Source of the DNA: Cupriavidus sp. AU9028
Lineage (GTDB): Bacteria > Pseudomonadota > Gammaproteobacteria > Burkholderiales > Burkholderiaceae
NCBI RefSeq assembly: GCF_019795295.1
Contig: NZ_JAIMCG010000016.1
Span: forward strand, 56,195-120,194
Reading direction: 5' to 3'
DNA: 64,000 nucleotides
Below the pieces are notes generated by a model. It was not told the DNA's origin, made no database searches, and worked only from the letters and a program-made list of their open reading frames with translations. Position numbers and translations under genes: made by a program. This document shows, piece by piece, positions 33,678-41,901 of the stretch. Numbering within the stretch: the first letter of the stretch is position 1; each line of letters begins with the position of its first letter.

Positions 33678-34298
33678 TCATTCCTTCGTTGAGCCGCTGG
33701 CCTTCTGCGGTACGCGGCTGCCGTCCTGTGCGAACTTGTCGTTGTCGGGTATGCAGAGAATGTGAATCTGGGAAACCAGCTTCGCCGCACGGCGGAGCAC
33801 CTCTTCCCTCTCAGCTCCGGAGACCGACCCTGCAGCGTTGCAGAACATCGTCGACGCGAACAGCCGATCATAGAGACGCACAAGTCTGAGGAGGCGCCCG
33901 GCAAACTGGTGCGTCAATTTGACCGGAATCTCCATGTAGGCGAGGGGGAACTCGATTTGGTGCCGCTCAGCGAAGTCCGCCAGAGCGGTGGCGTACCACG
34001 ACTCGGCCTCCCGGAAGGCTTCGTCGAGCGCCTTCACCTTTCCACCGCGCGCTACGGTGAATTTCGCCGAGCAGAAGTACAGATTCGCGTCTAGGAAGTC
34101 GCGGGCGAACCTGGAGCAGTATGACGCGACGGCTCCGGTGTCCGTATGCGGGACGATGCGCGAAAGCCGGCCATCACTGTTGAATTTATCGATTCGGCGC
34201 AGTCCAGCCGCCGCCGCGGCGCTGTCGGTCCCGCTTATGACGGACCCCCGTGGCAACCCCGGCTCGATCGCTGTTTGGGTGTGCGATTCTTCAGCCAT
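33678..34298 (-). CDS. Helical protein, DUF1845/AcaB-like
   Basis: 206 aa. RIDKFNSDGRLSRIVPH and a long helical region (YCSRFARDFLDANLYFCSAK, then KLVSQIHILCIPDNDKFA) recall proteins grouped as DUF1845 or AcaB on conjugative elements, some of which are regulators. The match is from memory and moderate. First gene of the bactofilin operon; its stop overlaps the region of the next start. Confidence 0.55.
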   Translation of the reverse strand: MAEESHTQTAIEPGLPRGSVISGTDSAAAAAGLRRIDKFNSDGRLSRIVPHTDTGAVASYCSRFARDFLDANLYFCSAKFTVARGGKVKALDEAFREAESWYATALADFAERHQIEFPLAYMEIPVKLTHQFAGRLLRLVRLYDRLFASTMFCNAAGSVSGAEREEVLRRAAKLVSQIHILCIPDNDKFAQDGSRVPQKASGSTKE

Positions 34299-34436
34299 TT
34301 TTCCATGTTATGACGATCTCTCTCCCTGCAATTGTGGGCGCGTGCACCCCGATCTTTTTAGCGAAAGCTATATGAAAATAGCGAGAATTCGCCATTCCCG
34401 TTGGGAAGGCACGTGCCACAATTCACTCCACACCTC

Positions 34437-34543
34437 GCGTCACTGACGCATCGACCCTGACTCGTAGCGAGTCCATCTCTTGCTTCAAGTCGTGCATATT
34501 GCGCACGCGCCGACCGGTTGGCTACCGGTGTGGAAATTCCCTT
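34437..34543 (+). promoter_or_regulatory. RNA leader with box copy J
   Basis: Box GCGTC-ACT-GACGC then ATCGACC (34437-34456). Three hairpins follow: ACTCG/CGAGT (34460-34472), GTGC/GCAC (34492-34506) and CCGGT/ACCGG (34514-34528). GGAA lies before a GTG at 34544. Confidence 0.65.
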
Positions 34544-34750
34544 GTGATAAGTGACTTCGCCGAGCACTTCCCATGTCAGCTCGTAAAACGCGTCTCTGTT
34601 GTGCCTCTCTATGAGAGCACGCGGACACTGTTCGAGCCTGGGACCATGTGGCGTCTCTCTCAGGCCCCTCCTAGGCAGAACAGCCGTCGTTGGCTGACCC
34701 GTGATTCCTGCGGTGGACGTTTGTCCAAAATGGGTTGTTGTGCAGCGTGA
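34544..34750 (+). CDS. Small Cys/Arg-rich unknown protein
   Basis: 68 aa with a GTG start chosen by its distance from leader J. Segment SVVPLYESTRTLFEPGTMW is well-formed; the C-terminus is basic and Cys-rich (RDSCGGRLSKMGCCAA). No family recognised. An ATG at 34573 in another frame gives only 13 codons. Confidence 0.45.
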   Translation: MISDFAEHFPCQLVKRVSVVPLYESTRTLFEPGTMWRLSQAPPRQNSRRWLTRDSCGGRLSKMGCCAA

Positions 34751-35092
34751 TCGTGCTGCACGAGGGCGACTTTACGTCCTCAGCATGAGCATCGTGCCCT
34801 GTGCGCCTTGCTCCCTGAGTGCCACGCCCCCGGAAGGGGCGTGGCGCTTCAGGTTTCTCGACAAAGCTCGCTTTCCGGCGCATCCGGGACGCGGGCTTTT
34901 TTTGTTTCCGGTTTCTGCTTAGCCGCTTCTTGCGGTGACCCAATTCAGCTTCACGCATGATCCCATGCGTGGAAAAGGCTCATTTTTCAACCAGCGACCC
35001 AGCGCGGGGCAGACACAGCCTCGCGCCCTTGCGGCCGTGCTGCGTCTCCTCGGGCGAACGTCCATTCGTTTCCCATCCGACAGGAGGAAAGC
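34751..35092 (+). other. Intergenic region with hairpins and a terminator
   Basis: GCCACGCCCC/GGGGCGTGGC at 34821-34845, then a terminator-like AAGC.CGC...GCG.GCTTTTTTT at 34864-34905. A weak variant of the box (CTCA-GCA-TGAG then CATCG) lies near 34780. No convincing gene. Confidence 0.5.
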
Positions 35093-36385
35093 ATGCATGC
35101 TCCCATAACCTACAACGGCTTCGAAGGCCCGAGAAGCCTGCTCGATGAACGGCCCATGCGGCCACCTATCATCGGCACCATCCGCCCCGGTATCAAAGTC
35201 CTAACGCGCAAAGCACGGGACAACCCTGAGGCGGTCAGGATTCATGACATGTTGCTGGCCCAAGGGCATTCGTTCGAGAAGATCGGTGCGGAGATCGAAC
35301 GCAAGACAAACCTGCGCAACGCGCTAGTTCCGAAGAATGTTCCGTGGTTCACGTGCCGCGGTTCGGACTTCACGAACCCCGCAATCGCAGACGACATCCT
35401 GCAACGCTACGGTGAGGACCGAGGGGATGGGAACGGCCACCGCCTTTGGCGCTTCCCGGTGGTTTTCGCATTCGACGACTGGCTACAGAACATGCCTAAC
35501 CAGCTCGTCGCGTATGCCACGAGCGGAAAGCAGTTCTTCTCGGAATACGGACCTGATGGCTTGCGCTACTGCAAGACGTATGGGGCTCTGCCGAGAGACG
35601 AACGCGCCAGCCGGGCAAGGCGCGTCTGGGGCGGTCGGCCGATCATTCTGAGGCAGGACGACGCCATCCCGGACGGCCGGTGCGATCCCCATAGCTGTCC
35701 GCAGTACCAGAAGGGGGATTGCAACCTTTCCGCGTCGTTCTATTTCGCGATTCCTGCCAGCCGCGGGCTTGGCTTGATCAAGATGCCGACGACGTCGATC
35801 TACGTCCTCCAGAAGGCGCACGCAGCCATGCAGACGGTGGCGCTAGCGCGCGGCCGCCTGGTAGGTGTCGAGTTCACGATCGGCAAGCAGGAAGTTGAGA
35901 TCAGCCGCATCGACCTGGAGTCCGGTCGGCCGGTACGCCAGAAGCAGTGGCTGATCACGCTTGATGCGGATCTGGACATGGCAGGACTTCTGGACGGCTC
36001 CGATCGTGCACGCATACCGCATGGTATGGCGGCATCTGAAGCGGTTGCGGCCCTCTCTGGCGAAGGCCATTCATCGGCCGAAGAGCCGAATCTGGCAGAA
36101 GCCGACGAGCCGAAGGCGGATGAGTCCGGTTCGGGAACGGAGCTTGACCCGGATGAAGACCTCCGGGCCGCTTTCGATCAGGCCGCGAAAGGCCTGGGCT
36201 TCCATGAGAGCACCCAAGCCCAACGGGAGCTGCGCACCTTCCTCAAGGAAAGCTACGGAGAAGGATGGAATCACCGTCCTACGTGTATCCGGCAGATCGT
36301 GAAGGACATGCGCGCGGCCCTCGCTCACAGCCCTCTCGAGTACCGCCAGAAAGTGAAAGCGGTTGCTACTGAAGTTTCTTCCTGA
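35093..36385 (+). CDS. Recombination-directionality-factor-like / metal-binding protein
   Basis: 430 aa with GGAGGAAAGC before the ATG. IGTIRPGIKVLTRKARDNPE, NVPWFTCRGSDFTNP and a Cys motif CDPHSCPQYQKGDCNL (Cys197, 202, 209) match a family on large conjugative elements annotated as hydrolase or metal-binding, related to phage Gp3-type recombination directionality factors. The C-terminal third is acidic and then helical. It precedes the SbcD/SbcC-like pair, consistent with recombination. Family membership is from memory. Confidence 0.7.
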   Translation: MHAPITYNGFEGPRSLLDERPMRPPIIGTIRPGIKVLTRKARDNPEAVRIHDMLLAQGHSFEKIGAEIERKTNLRNALVPKNVPWFTCRGSDFTNPAIADDILQRYGEDRGDGNGHRLWRFPVVFAFDDWLQNMPNQLVAYATSGKQFFSEYGPDGLRYCKTYGALPRDERASRARRVWGGRPIILRQDDAIPDGRCDPHSCPQYQKGDCNLSASFYFAIPASRGLGLIKMPTTSIYVLQKAHAAMQTVALARGRLVGVEFTIGKQEVEISRIDLESGRPVRQKQWLITLDADLDMAGLLDGSDRARIPHGMAASEAVAALSGEGHSSAEEPNLAEADEPKADESGSGTELDPDEDLRAAFDQAAKGLGFHESTQAQRELRTFLKESYGEGWNHRPTCIRQIVKDMRAALAHSPLEYRQKVKAVATEVSS

Positions 36386-36484
36386 GACCGGCTCCCTGTT
36401 AGGGTCCGGTAGGCGGGCGCGCTAGCGCGCTCGCTGTCCTTTTCTCGCCGCGCTCGTCGGCATATCAAACCATTTGGAGGTCCT

Positions 36485-37894
36485 ATGGACAACGAGGGCG
36501 AGAGCCTGCGTCTATGCCACTTCTCAGATTTGCACTATTCCCCGGGCCACCTTGCGGAGTCCGACCGTTGCTTCGGTTTTGCAGTGGAGCACGCAATCGA
36601 GACCGGCTGTGAGGTTGCAGTGGTTTCGGGAGACTCGACCGATCATCGGCTTGACGCTCATACGCCCGCGCTGGCCGCGCTTGCTCGGCGCATCCACCAG
36701 CTCTCGTCGCACATGCCGGTGGTAATGCTACAAGGTACCTTCAGTCACGAGCCGCCCGGCACGTTGGATATCTTCGGCCTTATTGGGGAGCGTCATCGAG
36801 TCTACGTTGCGGATCGGATCCACCAGGTGGCTCTCTGTGGAGGAACATTCGTACCGTCGGTTGGAGCCGTCTTCACAGCTGCAAAGCTTCAGCAGCTGAT
36901 CGTTGATGAGGGCGAGCCCGAGGTGGTGTTCACATGTGTGCCCACCGTCAATAAGGCAGTACTGGCTTCGGCAGTAGGAGTAACGCTGGCCCCCACGGCT
37001 CTTGGCGATCATCTGAGTGCGTACCTAGAGGCCGCTGGCGTCGTCAATCAACAGTTACGGCGGATGGGCGTCCGAACCGTCGGGATTTCCCACGGTACTG
37101 TTAATGGCTGCCAAACAGAGCACGGCGTCCCTATGGCGGGTTTCGACCACGAATTCACGATCGGCGCGCTGTTCGAGGCGAACTGTGACGCCTTCATGCT
37201 TGGCCATATCCATCGTGCCCAGCAATGGGAGCGGGAGGGACGCGTCGTTGCGTATCCCGGTTCCATTGGGCGCTTTCACTATGGGGAGCTAGGCGACAAG
37301 GGCTACCTGAAGTGGGAGGTTAGCGCCGGAAGGGCCTCGGCATCTCTAGTCCCGACGCCGGCTCGCGAGACCGTCTGTCTCGATTTCGATGGACCTCCCG
37401 ATATGGAGCGCCTGGCGGCGATGGCGGAAGAAGCCGCCGGCAAGTTCGTTCGCTTACGGTGGACGGTTGATGAGGAGCATCGCCAAGTGATCGACCGAGA
37501 GGCGATCACGGCTCTATTCGGAAAGTCTGCCGACCTGAAGCTCGAGGCTCGTGTCCTGCCCGCCGTGCGCAGTAGGGCCGAGGGCATCAGCCGGGAAACC
37601 AGCGTACCGGAGAAGCTCGCGCGGTGGGGCGAACTGACCGCAGTGGACACCAACCCGTTGCTGGAACGCTTAACGATGCTTCAGACGCTTGATGCTGAAT
37701 CCATTGTTGAGCGTGTACTGGCACACCTGGACGTCGGGGATGCTAGCTCGCAGCTGAACTCCGTCGCCGATGTGCCCGAAGCTTCCCCTCCGACGGCGAA
37801 CGGCGGAGACAAGCCACGCCAGCCCGCCACCCCCGCGGAGAAGTCAGGGATGGATTGGCTGACCGATGATCTTTTTGCGGATGCTTCCGCCTAA
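36485..37894 (+). CDS. SbcD/Mre11-like metallophosphoesterase
   Basis: 469 aa with GGAGG upstream. Metal motifs: FSDLHYS (Asp15, His17), SGDSTDH (Asp50, Asp53), ISHG and LGHIH (His241, His243). The expected GNHD is replaced by QGTFSHE (84-89), losing the usual Asn ligand. SbcD-type enzymes form a nuclease with the SbcC ATPase, here the gene at 38558. Activity may be altered by the changed motif. A Pro/Ala-rich tail ends the protein. Confidence 0.82.
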   Translation: MDNEGESLRLCHFSDLHYSPGHLAESDRCFGFAVEHAIETGCEVAVVSGDSTDHRLDAHTPALAALARRIHQLSSHMPVVMLQGTFSHEPPGTLDIFGLIGERHRVYVADRIHQVALCGGTFVPSVGAVFTAAKLQQLIVDEGEPEVVFTCVPTVNKAVLASAVGVTLAPTALGDHLSAYLEAAGVVNQQLRRMGVRTVGISHGTVNGCQTEHGVPMAGFDHEFTIGALFEANCDAFMLGHIHRAQQWEREGRVVAYPGSIGRFHYGELGDKGYLKWEVSAGRASASLVPTPARETVCLDFDGPPDMERLAAMAEEAAGKFVRLRWTVDEEHRQVIDREAITALFGKSADLKLEARVLPAVRSRAEGISRETSVPEKLARWGELTAVDTNPLLERLTMLQTLDAESIVERVLAHLDVGDASSQLNSVADVPEASPPTANGGDKPRQPATPAEKSGMDWLTDDLFADASA

Positions 37895-37957
37895 CCCTTG
37901 GACATGCAAGCCATGTTCCGACAGCCGAAGAGGCTGTCGAAACCCGGTTTCACCCCC

Positions 37958-38057
37958 GCGTCTCTGACGCATCGATATGCAGTAACCAACACCATCTTAT
38001 CTACCCTGGCGGGGTGCTCTCCGTCAGGGGTGCACTCCGTCATTCTTGGAGTGCATC
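37958..38057 (+). promoter_or_regulatory. RNA leader with box copy K
   Basis: Box GCGTC-TCT-GACGC then ATCGATA (37958-37977), preceded by TTTCACCC. CCCTGGCGG/CCGTCAGGG (38004-38029) is followed by TGCACTCC/GGAGTGCA (38031-38055), a perfect 8-bp stem over the ribosome binding site. GGGGTGC (38011-38017) can pair instead with GCACTCC (38032-38038). Confidence 0.75.
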
Positions 38058-38570
38058 ATGATTCTGTATCACGCTGGCCCCCAGTGGGTTCATGTTTTCG
38101 AAGCCTTGGTCAATCGCGCGGTTCTGGCGAAGGCCTTGCACGAGCAGCACGGCTTCACGCAGTGCATGCTTTACGAACCATTTGGCGCCGGCAGAGGCGC
38201 TGTGATCGCTAAACGGGGTCACATGGTCGTCATGGCACTCGGTGCGGAGAACGGCACCGAATGGTATGCCGTCGCTCCGTCTAAGGAGTTGCAAGACCTG
38301 ATCTGGTCGTTCTCAAAGGGCTTTGCGGGCCAGTGGAGCGCGCTCGAACTCAAGGTCATTACCGGGTATGACGATTGGAAGTCCTTGCTGGCAATGGCTG
38401 GGCACCAGTTCTCTGAAGTCGTCGGCGTTGTTCAACGGACAATCGACGGGCCCACGCACGCAGATCCCGCGGAGCCCGCCCTGGATCCCTTCTATGGCAA
38501 TGCTCTGGAGGTACCAGCCGACTACCTTTATTCCCTCTCGGGTGAGGAGATCGCTGAATGCGTCCACTGA
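38058..38570 (+). CDS. Unknown protein between SbcD- and SbcC-like genes
   Basis: 170 aa from the ATG abutting leader K. Soluble; segments RAVLAKALHEQHGFTQCMLY and VVMALGAENGTEWYAV. Overlaps the start of the SbcC-like gene by 13 bases, so both are coupled under leader K and it may modulate the nuclease complex. No family recognised. Confidence 0.65.
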   Translation: MILYHAGPQWVHVFEALVNRAVLAKALHEQHGFTQCMLYEPFGAGRGAVIAKRGHMVVMALGAENGTEWYAVAPSKELQDLIWSFSKGFAGQWSALELKVITGYDDWKSLLAMAGHQFSEVVGVVQRTIDGPTHADPAEPALDPFYGNALEVPADYLYSLSGEEIAECVH

Positions 38571-40885
38571 AACTGACCCTCACCGGCTTTCATGGAATCC
38601 GTGATGGCATGCATCGGGACACGGTCACGGTTGACCTCGCCGGACTTCCCCCAGGACTGATTGCGATTGTCGGCCCCAACGGCGCGGGCAAGACCACGCT
38701 TATGGACAACCTGCATCCGTACCCGCTTATGCCAAGCCATGCGAGCAAGATGTCGGCGGACGGCTTCTCGTACTGGGACCATCTCTGTGCTCCCCGTGCT
38801 GAGAAGGACCTGGAATGGGAATACGGTGGCAAGATTTACCGGTCCGCCTTCGCATTTCGCAACCCCGGCAAAAGCCGCAAGGCCGAGTACTACCTGTTCG
38901 AGAGGGATGCCGCTGGCGAGTGGGCTCCTGTCCAACTCGCCGACGGGACCCTCTCTGACGGAAAGGCGGACACCTACGGCCGATGCCTGGAAGCGGTGCT
39001 TGGATCTCCCGAAGCGTTTTTTACAAGCGTTTTCTCCGCGCAGAACCGGCGCCCGTTGGCGAGCTACCAGCCTTCCGAGATCAAGAAGCTGCTGGCGGAG
39101 CTGCTCGGCATTGAGTTCCTACGGGAACTGGCAGGCAAGGCATCCGAGGTGGCAAAGGCGCTGACCCGTTCGCTTGAAGGCGTGCAACGTGAAGTGTCGA
39201 CGCTGACCGCCAAGCGCACCAACGCTTCCGCGTTGGCGCGCCAGATCGAAGAGATCGAGTTGGCATTGTCCACGGCCAGGGCACTTCGGGCCGACCACCT
39301 TACTTCCATTGGAAAGCTCGAGCAGGAACGCGCCACGCTGGCCGCAAAGCAGGCCGCCGCGGCCGGGACTGAAGCCCGTCTGCGGGAGCTGGCTCAACGC
39401 AGACGAGAGGTGACTACGCGCCGTGAGCAATTGGTCGCGGATGAGCACAGCGCCTCGGCACGTCACTGTGCGCGCCGGCGAGAGGCCGACGATGCGGTAG
39501 CCGTCCACGGCGCGACCCTCGCACAGGGGGACGCGATCAGGGAGGCTGACAGTCGTCGTGATGCGGTACAACTGGCCTTGAGTGGAAAGCAGGCGCAGGT
39601 GCTTGCGATGCAGCAGGAACTAACAGAGATCGAGGCTGTGGTTGCCCGTCATGCGGCGCTGACTATTGAGCTTCGCGGAATGGAGCAGCGTGGCTCAGTC
39701 GCAGCGAAGCTTGCCAAGACTTTGAAAGCGCAGACCGACGTCATGGACACCGTTCCATGCCAAGGCCATCCATTGCACAACCAGTGCCCCTTGCTGGCTC
39801 AAGCCCGTGAGGCGAGTGGCAGGTACGCGACGCAAATCGTGGAGGTCACTCAGCTGCGGACGGCGTACCGCGCGAAGCATGACGAGGCCAAAACCATGGA
39901 GCCTGCTGTGCAGCGGCTATCGGACGCCCGGTCCGCCGTCGCATCATTGCGAAGCCAAATCGCAGCAGACAATCAGGAGTTGCATCGCCTGACTGGACTT
40001 GCAGCGAAGCGACCTTTGCTAACTGCAGCCGCCGCGGGGCTGGAAAAGGCACGGTCAACTCTAGCCGCTCTCGAACAGGAAGAGACAGAGAGAAGGGACC
40101 GCCTCAACCGGAGCCTTCTTGAGGTCGAGGGGCAGCTCACTGCGGTCCAACGGGAACTGGACGGCCTGTCGATCACCGACGTTACTGCGCTGATCGCTGA
40201 CCTGGAGCGCCGCATCGTTTCCGAGAAGGAAGCGATCGGTAGTGCAGACGGATGCATCGAAGCTGCCATACGCCACCAAAGTTCTCTCGGCTCTGAGCTG
40301 GAGCGGCTGAAGGCGGATCTTGCCGGCCTCGCTTCGCTGGAATGCAGGGCACAAGCGATTTCTGACGAGATTGCGCGATGGAAGTTGTTGGCGAAGGGAT
40401 TGGGGAACGATGGCGTGATCGCGCTATCGATCGACGATGCCGGGCCTGCCATTACGTCTATCGTGAACGACCTGCTCCTGGCCTGCTATGGACCGCGATT
40501 TACGATCGCGATCCAGACGCAGACGAAGCTGGCCAGCGGCGAGGCTCGGGAGAGCTTCTCGATTGAGGTGCTGGATGCGGATAACGATAGCTCAAAGGAG
40601 TTTGCGGTTATCAGCGGTGGCCAGAAGGTCTGGATCAACGAATGTCTGACGCGAGGAATCGCCCTCTACCGGGGTCGCGATGCGCGGCAGCCGTTCAGGA
40701 CCCTGTTCACTGATGAAGCGGACGGGCCCCTGGATCCGGAGCGCAAGCGCGCGTTCATGAGGATGAAGCGTGAGGTGCTCCGCCTAGGCGGGTACGAGCG
40801 GGAATTCTTCATTTCCCAAACACCGGATCTGGTCGACGAGGCCGATGCGGTGATCGACGTCACCAAGCTCGCTGTCGCGGCTTAG
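38558..40885 (+). CDS. SbcC/Rad50-like ATPase
   Basis: 775 aa. Walker A GPNGAGKT at 39-46, ABC signature SGGQKVW from residue 686, Walker B with Asp719-Glu720 (LFTDEADGPLD). Between them lie two long coiled coils (about 190-390 and 420-620) around a hook with Cys401 and Cys410 (PCQGHPLHNQCPLL). The hook spacing is Cys-x8-Cys instead of the usual CxxC, with His between. It should form an SbcCD-like end-processing complex with the protein at 36485. Confidence 0.85.
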   Translation: MRPLKLTLTGFHGIRDGMHRDTVTVDLAGLPPGLIAIVGPNGAGKTTLMDNLHPYPLMPSHASKMSADGFSYWDHLCAPRAEKDLEWEYGGKIYRSAFAFRNPGKSRKAEYYLFERDAAGEWAPVQLADGTLSDGKADTYGRCLEAVLGSPEAFFTSVFSAQNRRPLASYQPSEIKKLLAELLGIEFLRELAGKASEVAKALTRSLEGVQREVSTLTAKRTNASALARQIEEIELALSTARALRADHLTSIGKLEQERATLAAKQAAAAGTEARLRELAQRRREVTTRREQLVADEHSASARHCARRREADDAVAVHGATLAQGDAIREADSRRDAVQLALSGKQAQVLAMQQELTEIEAVVARHAALTIELRGMEQRGSVAAKLAKTLKAQTDVMDTVPCQGHPLHNQCPLLAQAREASGRYATQIVEVTQLRTAYRAKHDEAKTMEPAVQRLSDARSAVASLRSQIAADNQELHRLTGLAAKRPLLTAAAAGLEKARSTLAALEQEETERRDRLNRSLLEVEGQLTAVQRELDGLSITDVTALIADLERRIVSEKEAIGSADGCIEAAIRHQSSLGSELERLKADLAGLASLECRAQAISDEIARWKLLAKGLGNDGVIALSIDDAGPAITSIVNDLLLACYGPRFTIAIQTQTKLASGEARESFSIEVLDADNDSSKEFAVISGGQKVWINECLTRGIALYRGRDARQPFRTLFTDEADGPLDPERKRAFMRMKREVLRLGGYEREFFISQTPDLVDEADAVIDVTKLAVAA

Positions 40886-40933
40886 ATCGGCTGGGCTGTC
40901 TCGCTTCCGCAGAATCGGCGTCTCTTTCAATCC

Positions 40934-40970
40934 AGTGCCCGCGCTCTCTGAGCCGGGCACTTCTTCTTTT
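40934..40970 (+). terminator. Terminator
   Basis: GTGCCCG.GCTC-TCT-GAGC.GGGCAC followed by TTCTTCTTTT. Confidence 0.75.
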
Positions 40971-41035
40971 GGTCGCTCGTACTTTCGTTGACGGCCTGGC
41001 CATCCCAACGCTGATCAACAGTAATCCCCTTTCAA

Positions 41036-41076
41036 CCCATCGGGTCGGCCCCGATGGGTCGGCTCGTTCTTTTTTG
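41036..41076 (+). terminator. Hairpin with T run
   Basis: CCCATCGGG-TCGGC-CCCGATGGG, then TCGGCTCGTTCTTTTTT. The first hairpin looks like those of the leaders, but no ribosome binding site hairpin follows; it may terminate or attenuate transcription into the DarT-like gene. Confidence 0.6.
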
Positions 41077-41262
41077 TAACCGGCTGGCACTTTCTTAGTG
41101 ACATCAGCTGCGCCTAGCAGGCTCCGCCTTGGCATCCGCGGATGTGAGAATCGCGGATCGTGGAGCCACTACTTCGCGGGCGCAATCGGCCACCCCCACA
41201 AGCAGATTGACGATCGATATTTCTGCCGCGTAACATCGTGCAATCCGGATCACCTAAAGAGT

Positions 41263-41811
41263 ATGGCCGCAAAGCCGAGAGACCAGTGGGGCGACGCCCT
41301 GCTGCATCAAAAAATCGTTCAGCATATGTACGGGGTTCTGTTCCATCTTACAGACCCGGCGCAGGCGCTCTCCATTCATGAGCATGGCCTTTTGTCTAAC
41401 CGAGAAGCCAGCGCGCGGGGAATCTACCCCGGCAGTCCAGGTGGTAATGCGCTGTCCCGAGCGCTGGACATTGAGCGCGGCGTAGATGACGACGTCTTCC
41501 TTTCATTCCATCGGAGCGTTGTTATGCCGAAAGATAACCGTCGGCGCCGGTGGCTCCTCCTCCGTATCGACCCTGACGTGATCTATGAACCCGGCGTGCG
41601 TGTGTCTCTGGGACGATCGACTCGATCGGAAATCTATCCAGTCATGCGTGCATATCACAAGATGGATTGGGAGATCGCCTATAGTTCCGACCAAACCAAG
41701 AGCGAATATCCCGGGAAAGGCCGTTGGATTGAGTTCTTGAACTACGAAGTCCTTGTGCCCAAGTGTGTACCGCGGCGCTTCATCATCGGGGCCGACGAGA
41801 TCGACCCCTAG
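41263..41811 (+). CDS. DarT-like ADP-ribosyltransferase, candidate toxin
   Basis: 182 aa from the ATG at 41263 (AAAGAG upstream); a GTG at 41098 would add 55 unfamiliar residues. VLFHLTDPAQALSIHEHGLL (24-43) and the end segment IEFLNYEVLVPKCVPRRFII (156-175), with Glu162 as candidate catalytic residue, match the DarT/DUF4433 layout. DarT modifies single-stranded DNA with ADP-ribose and is normally paired with DarG; no macrodomain gene is adjacent. Could also be a related orphan enzyme. Confidence 0.6.
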   Translation: MAAKPRDQWGDALLHQKIVQHMYGVLFHLTDPAQALSIHEHGLLSNREASARGIYPGSPGGNALSRALDIERGVDDDVFLSFHRSVVMPKDNRRRRWLLLRIDPDVIYEPGVRVSLGRSTRSEIYPVMRAYHKMDWEIAYSSDQTKSEYPGKGRWIEFLNYEVLVPKCVPRRFIIGADEIDP

Positions 41812-41901
41812 AGAACCGGCGGGGTAGGGTCCGCATCTGCCGGACCGAAAGCACGCTCCATATGCTTGGACCGCGGAACTAGCAAGGCGACAGGCCACCT
41901 T

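Noticed and set aside
34701-34922. 73-codon frame near 34.8 kb
   Set aside because: Overlaps two hairpins and a terminator; no leader or ribosome binding site fits its start.
333-37977. Repeated boxes as a CRISPR array
   Set aside because: Spacing is irregular, kilobases apart, copies are short and each precedes a gene; no cas genes are present.
333-37977. Boxes as a DNA operator (palindrome GCGTC/GACGC)
   Set aside because: Several copies replace the half-sites with other pairing bases, which a sequence-specific protein would not tolerate; RNA pairing explains it better. A DNA role for the ATCGACC tail cannot be excluded.
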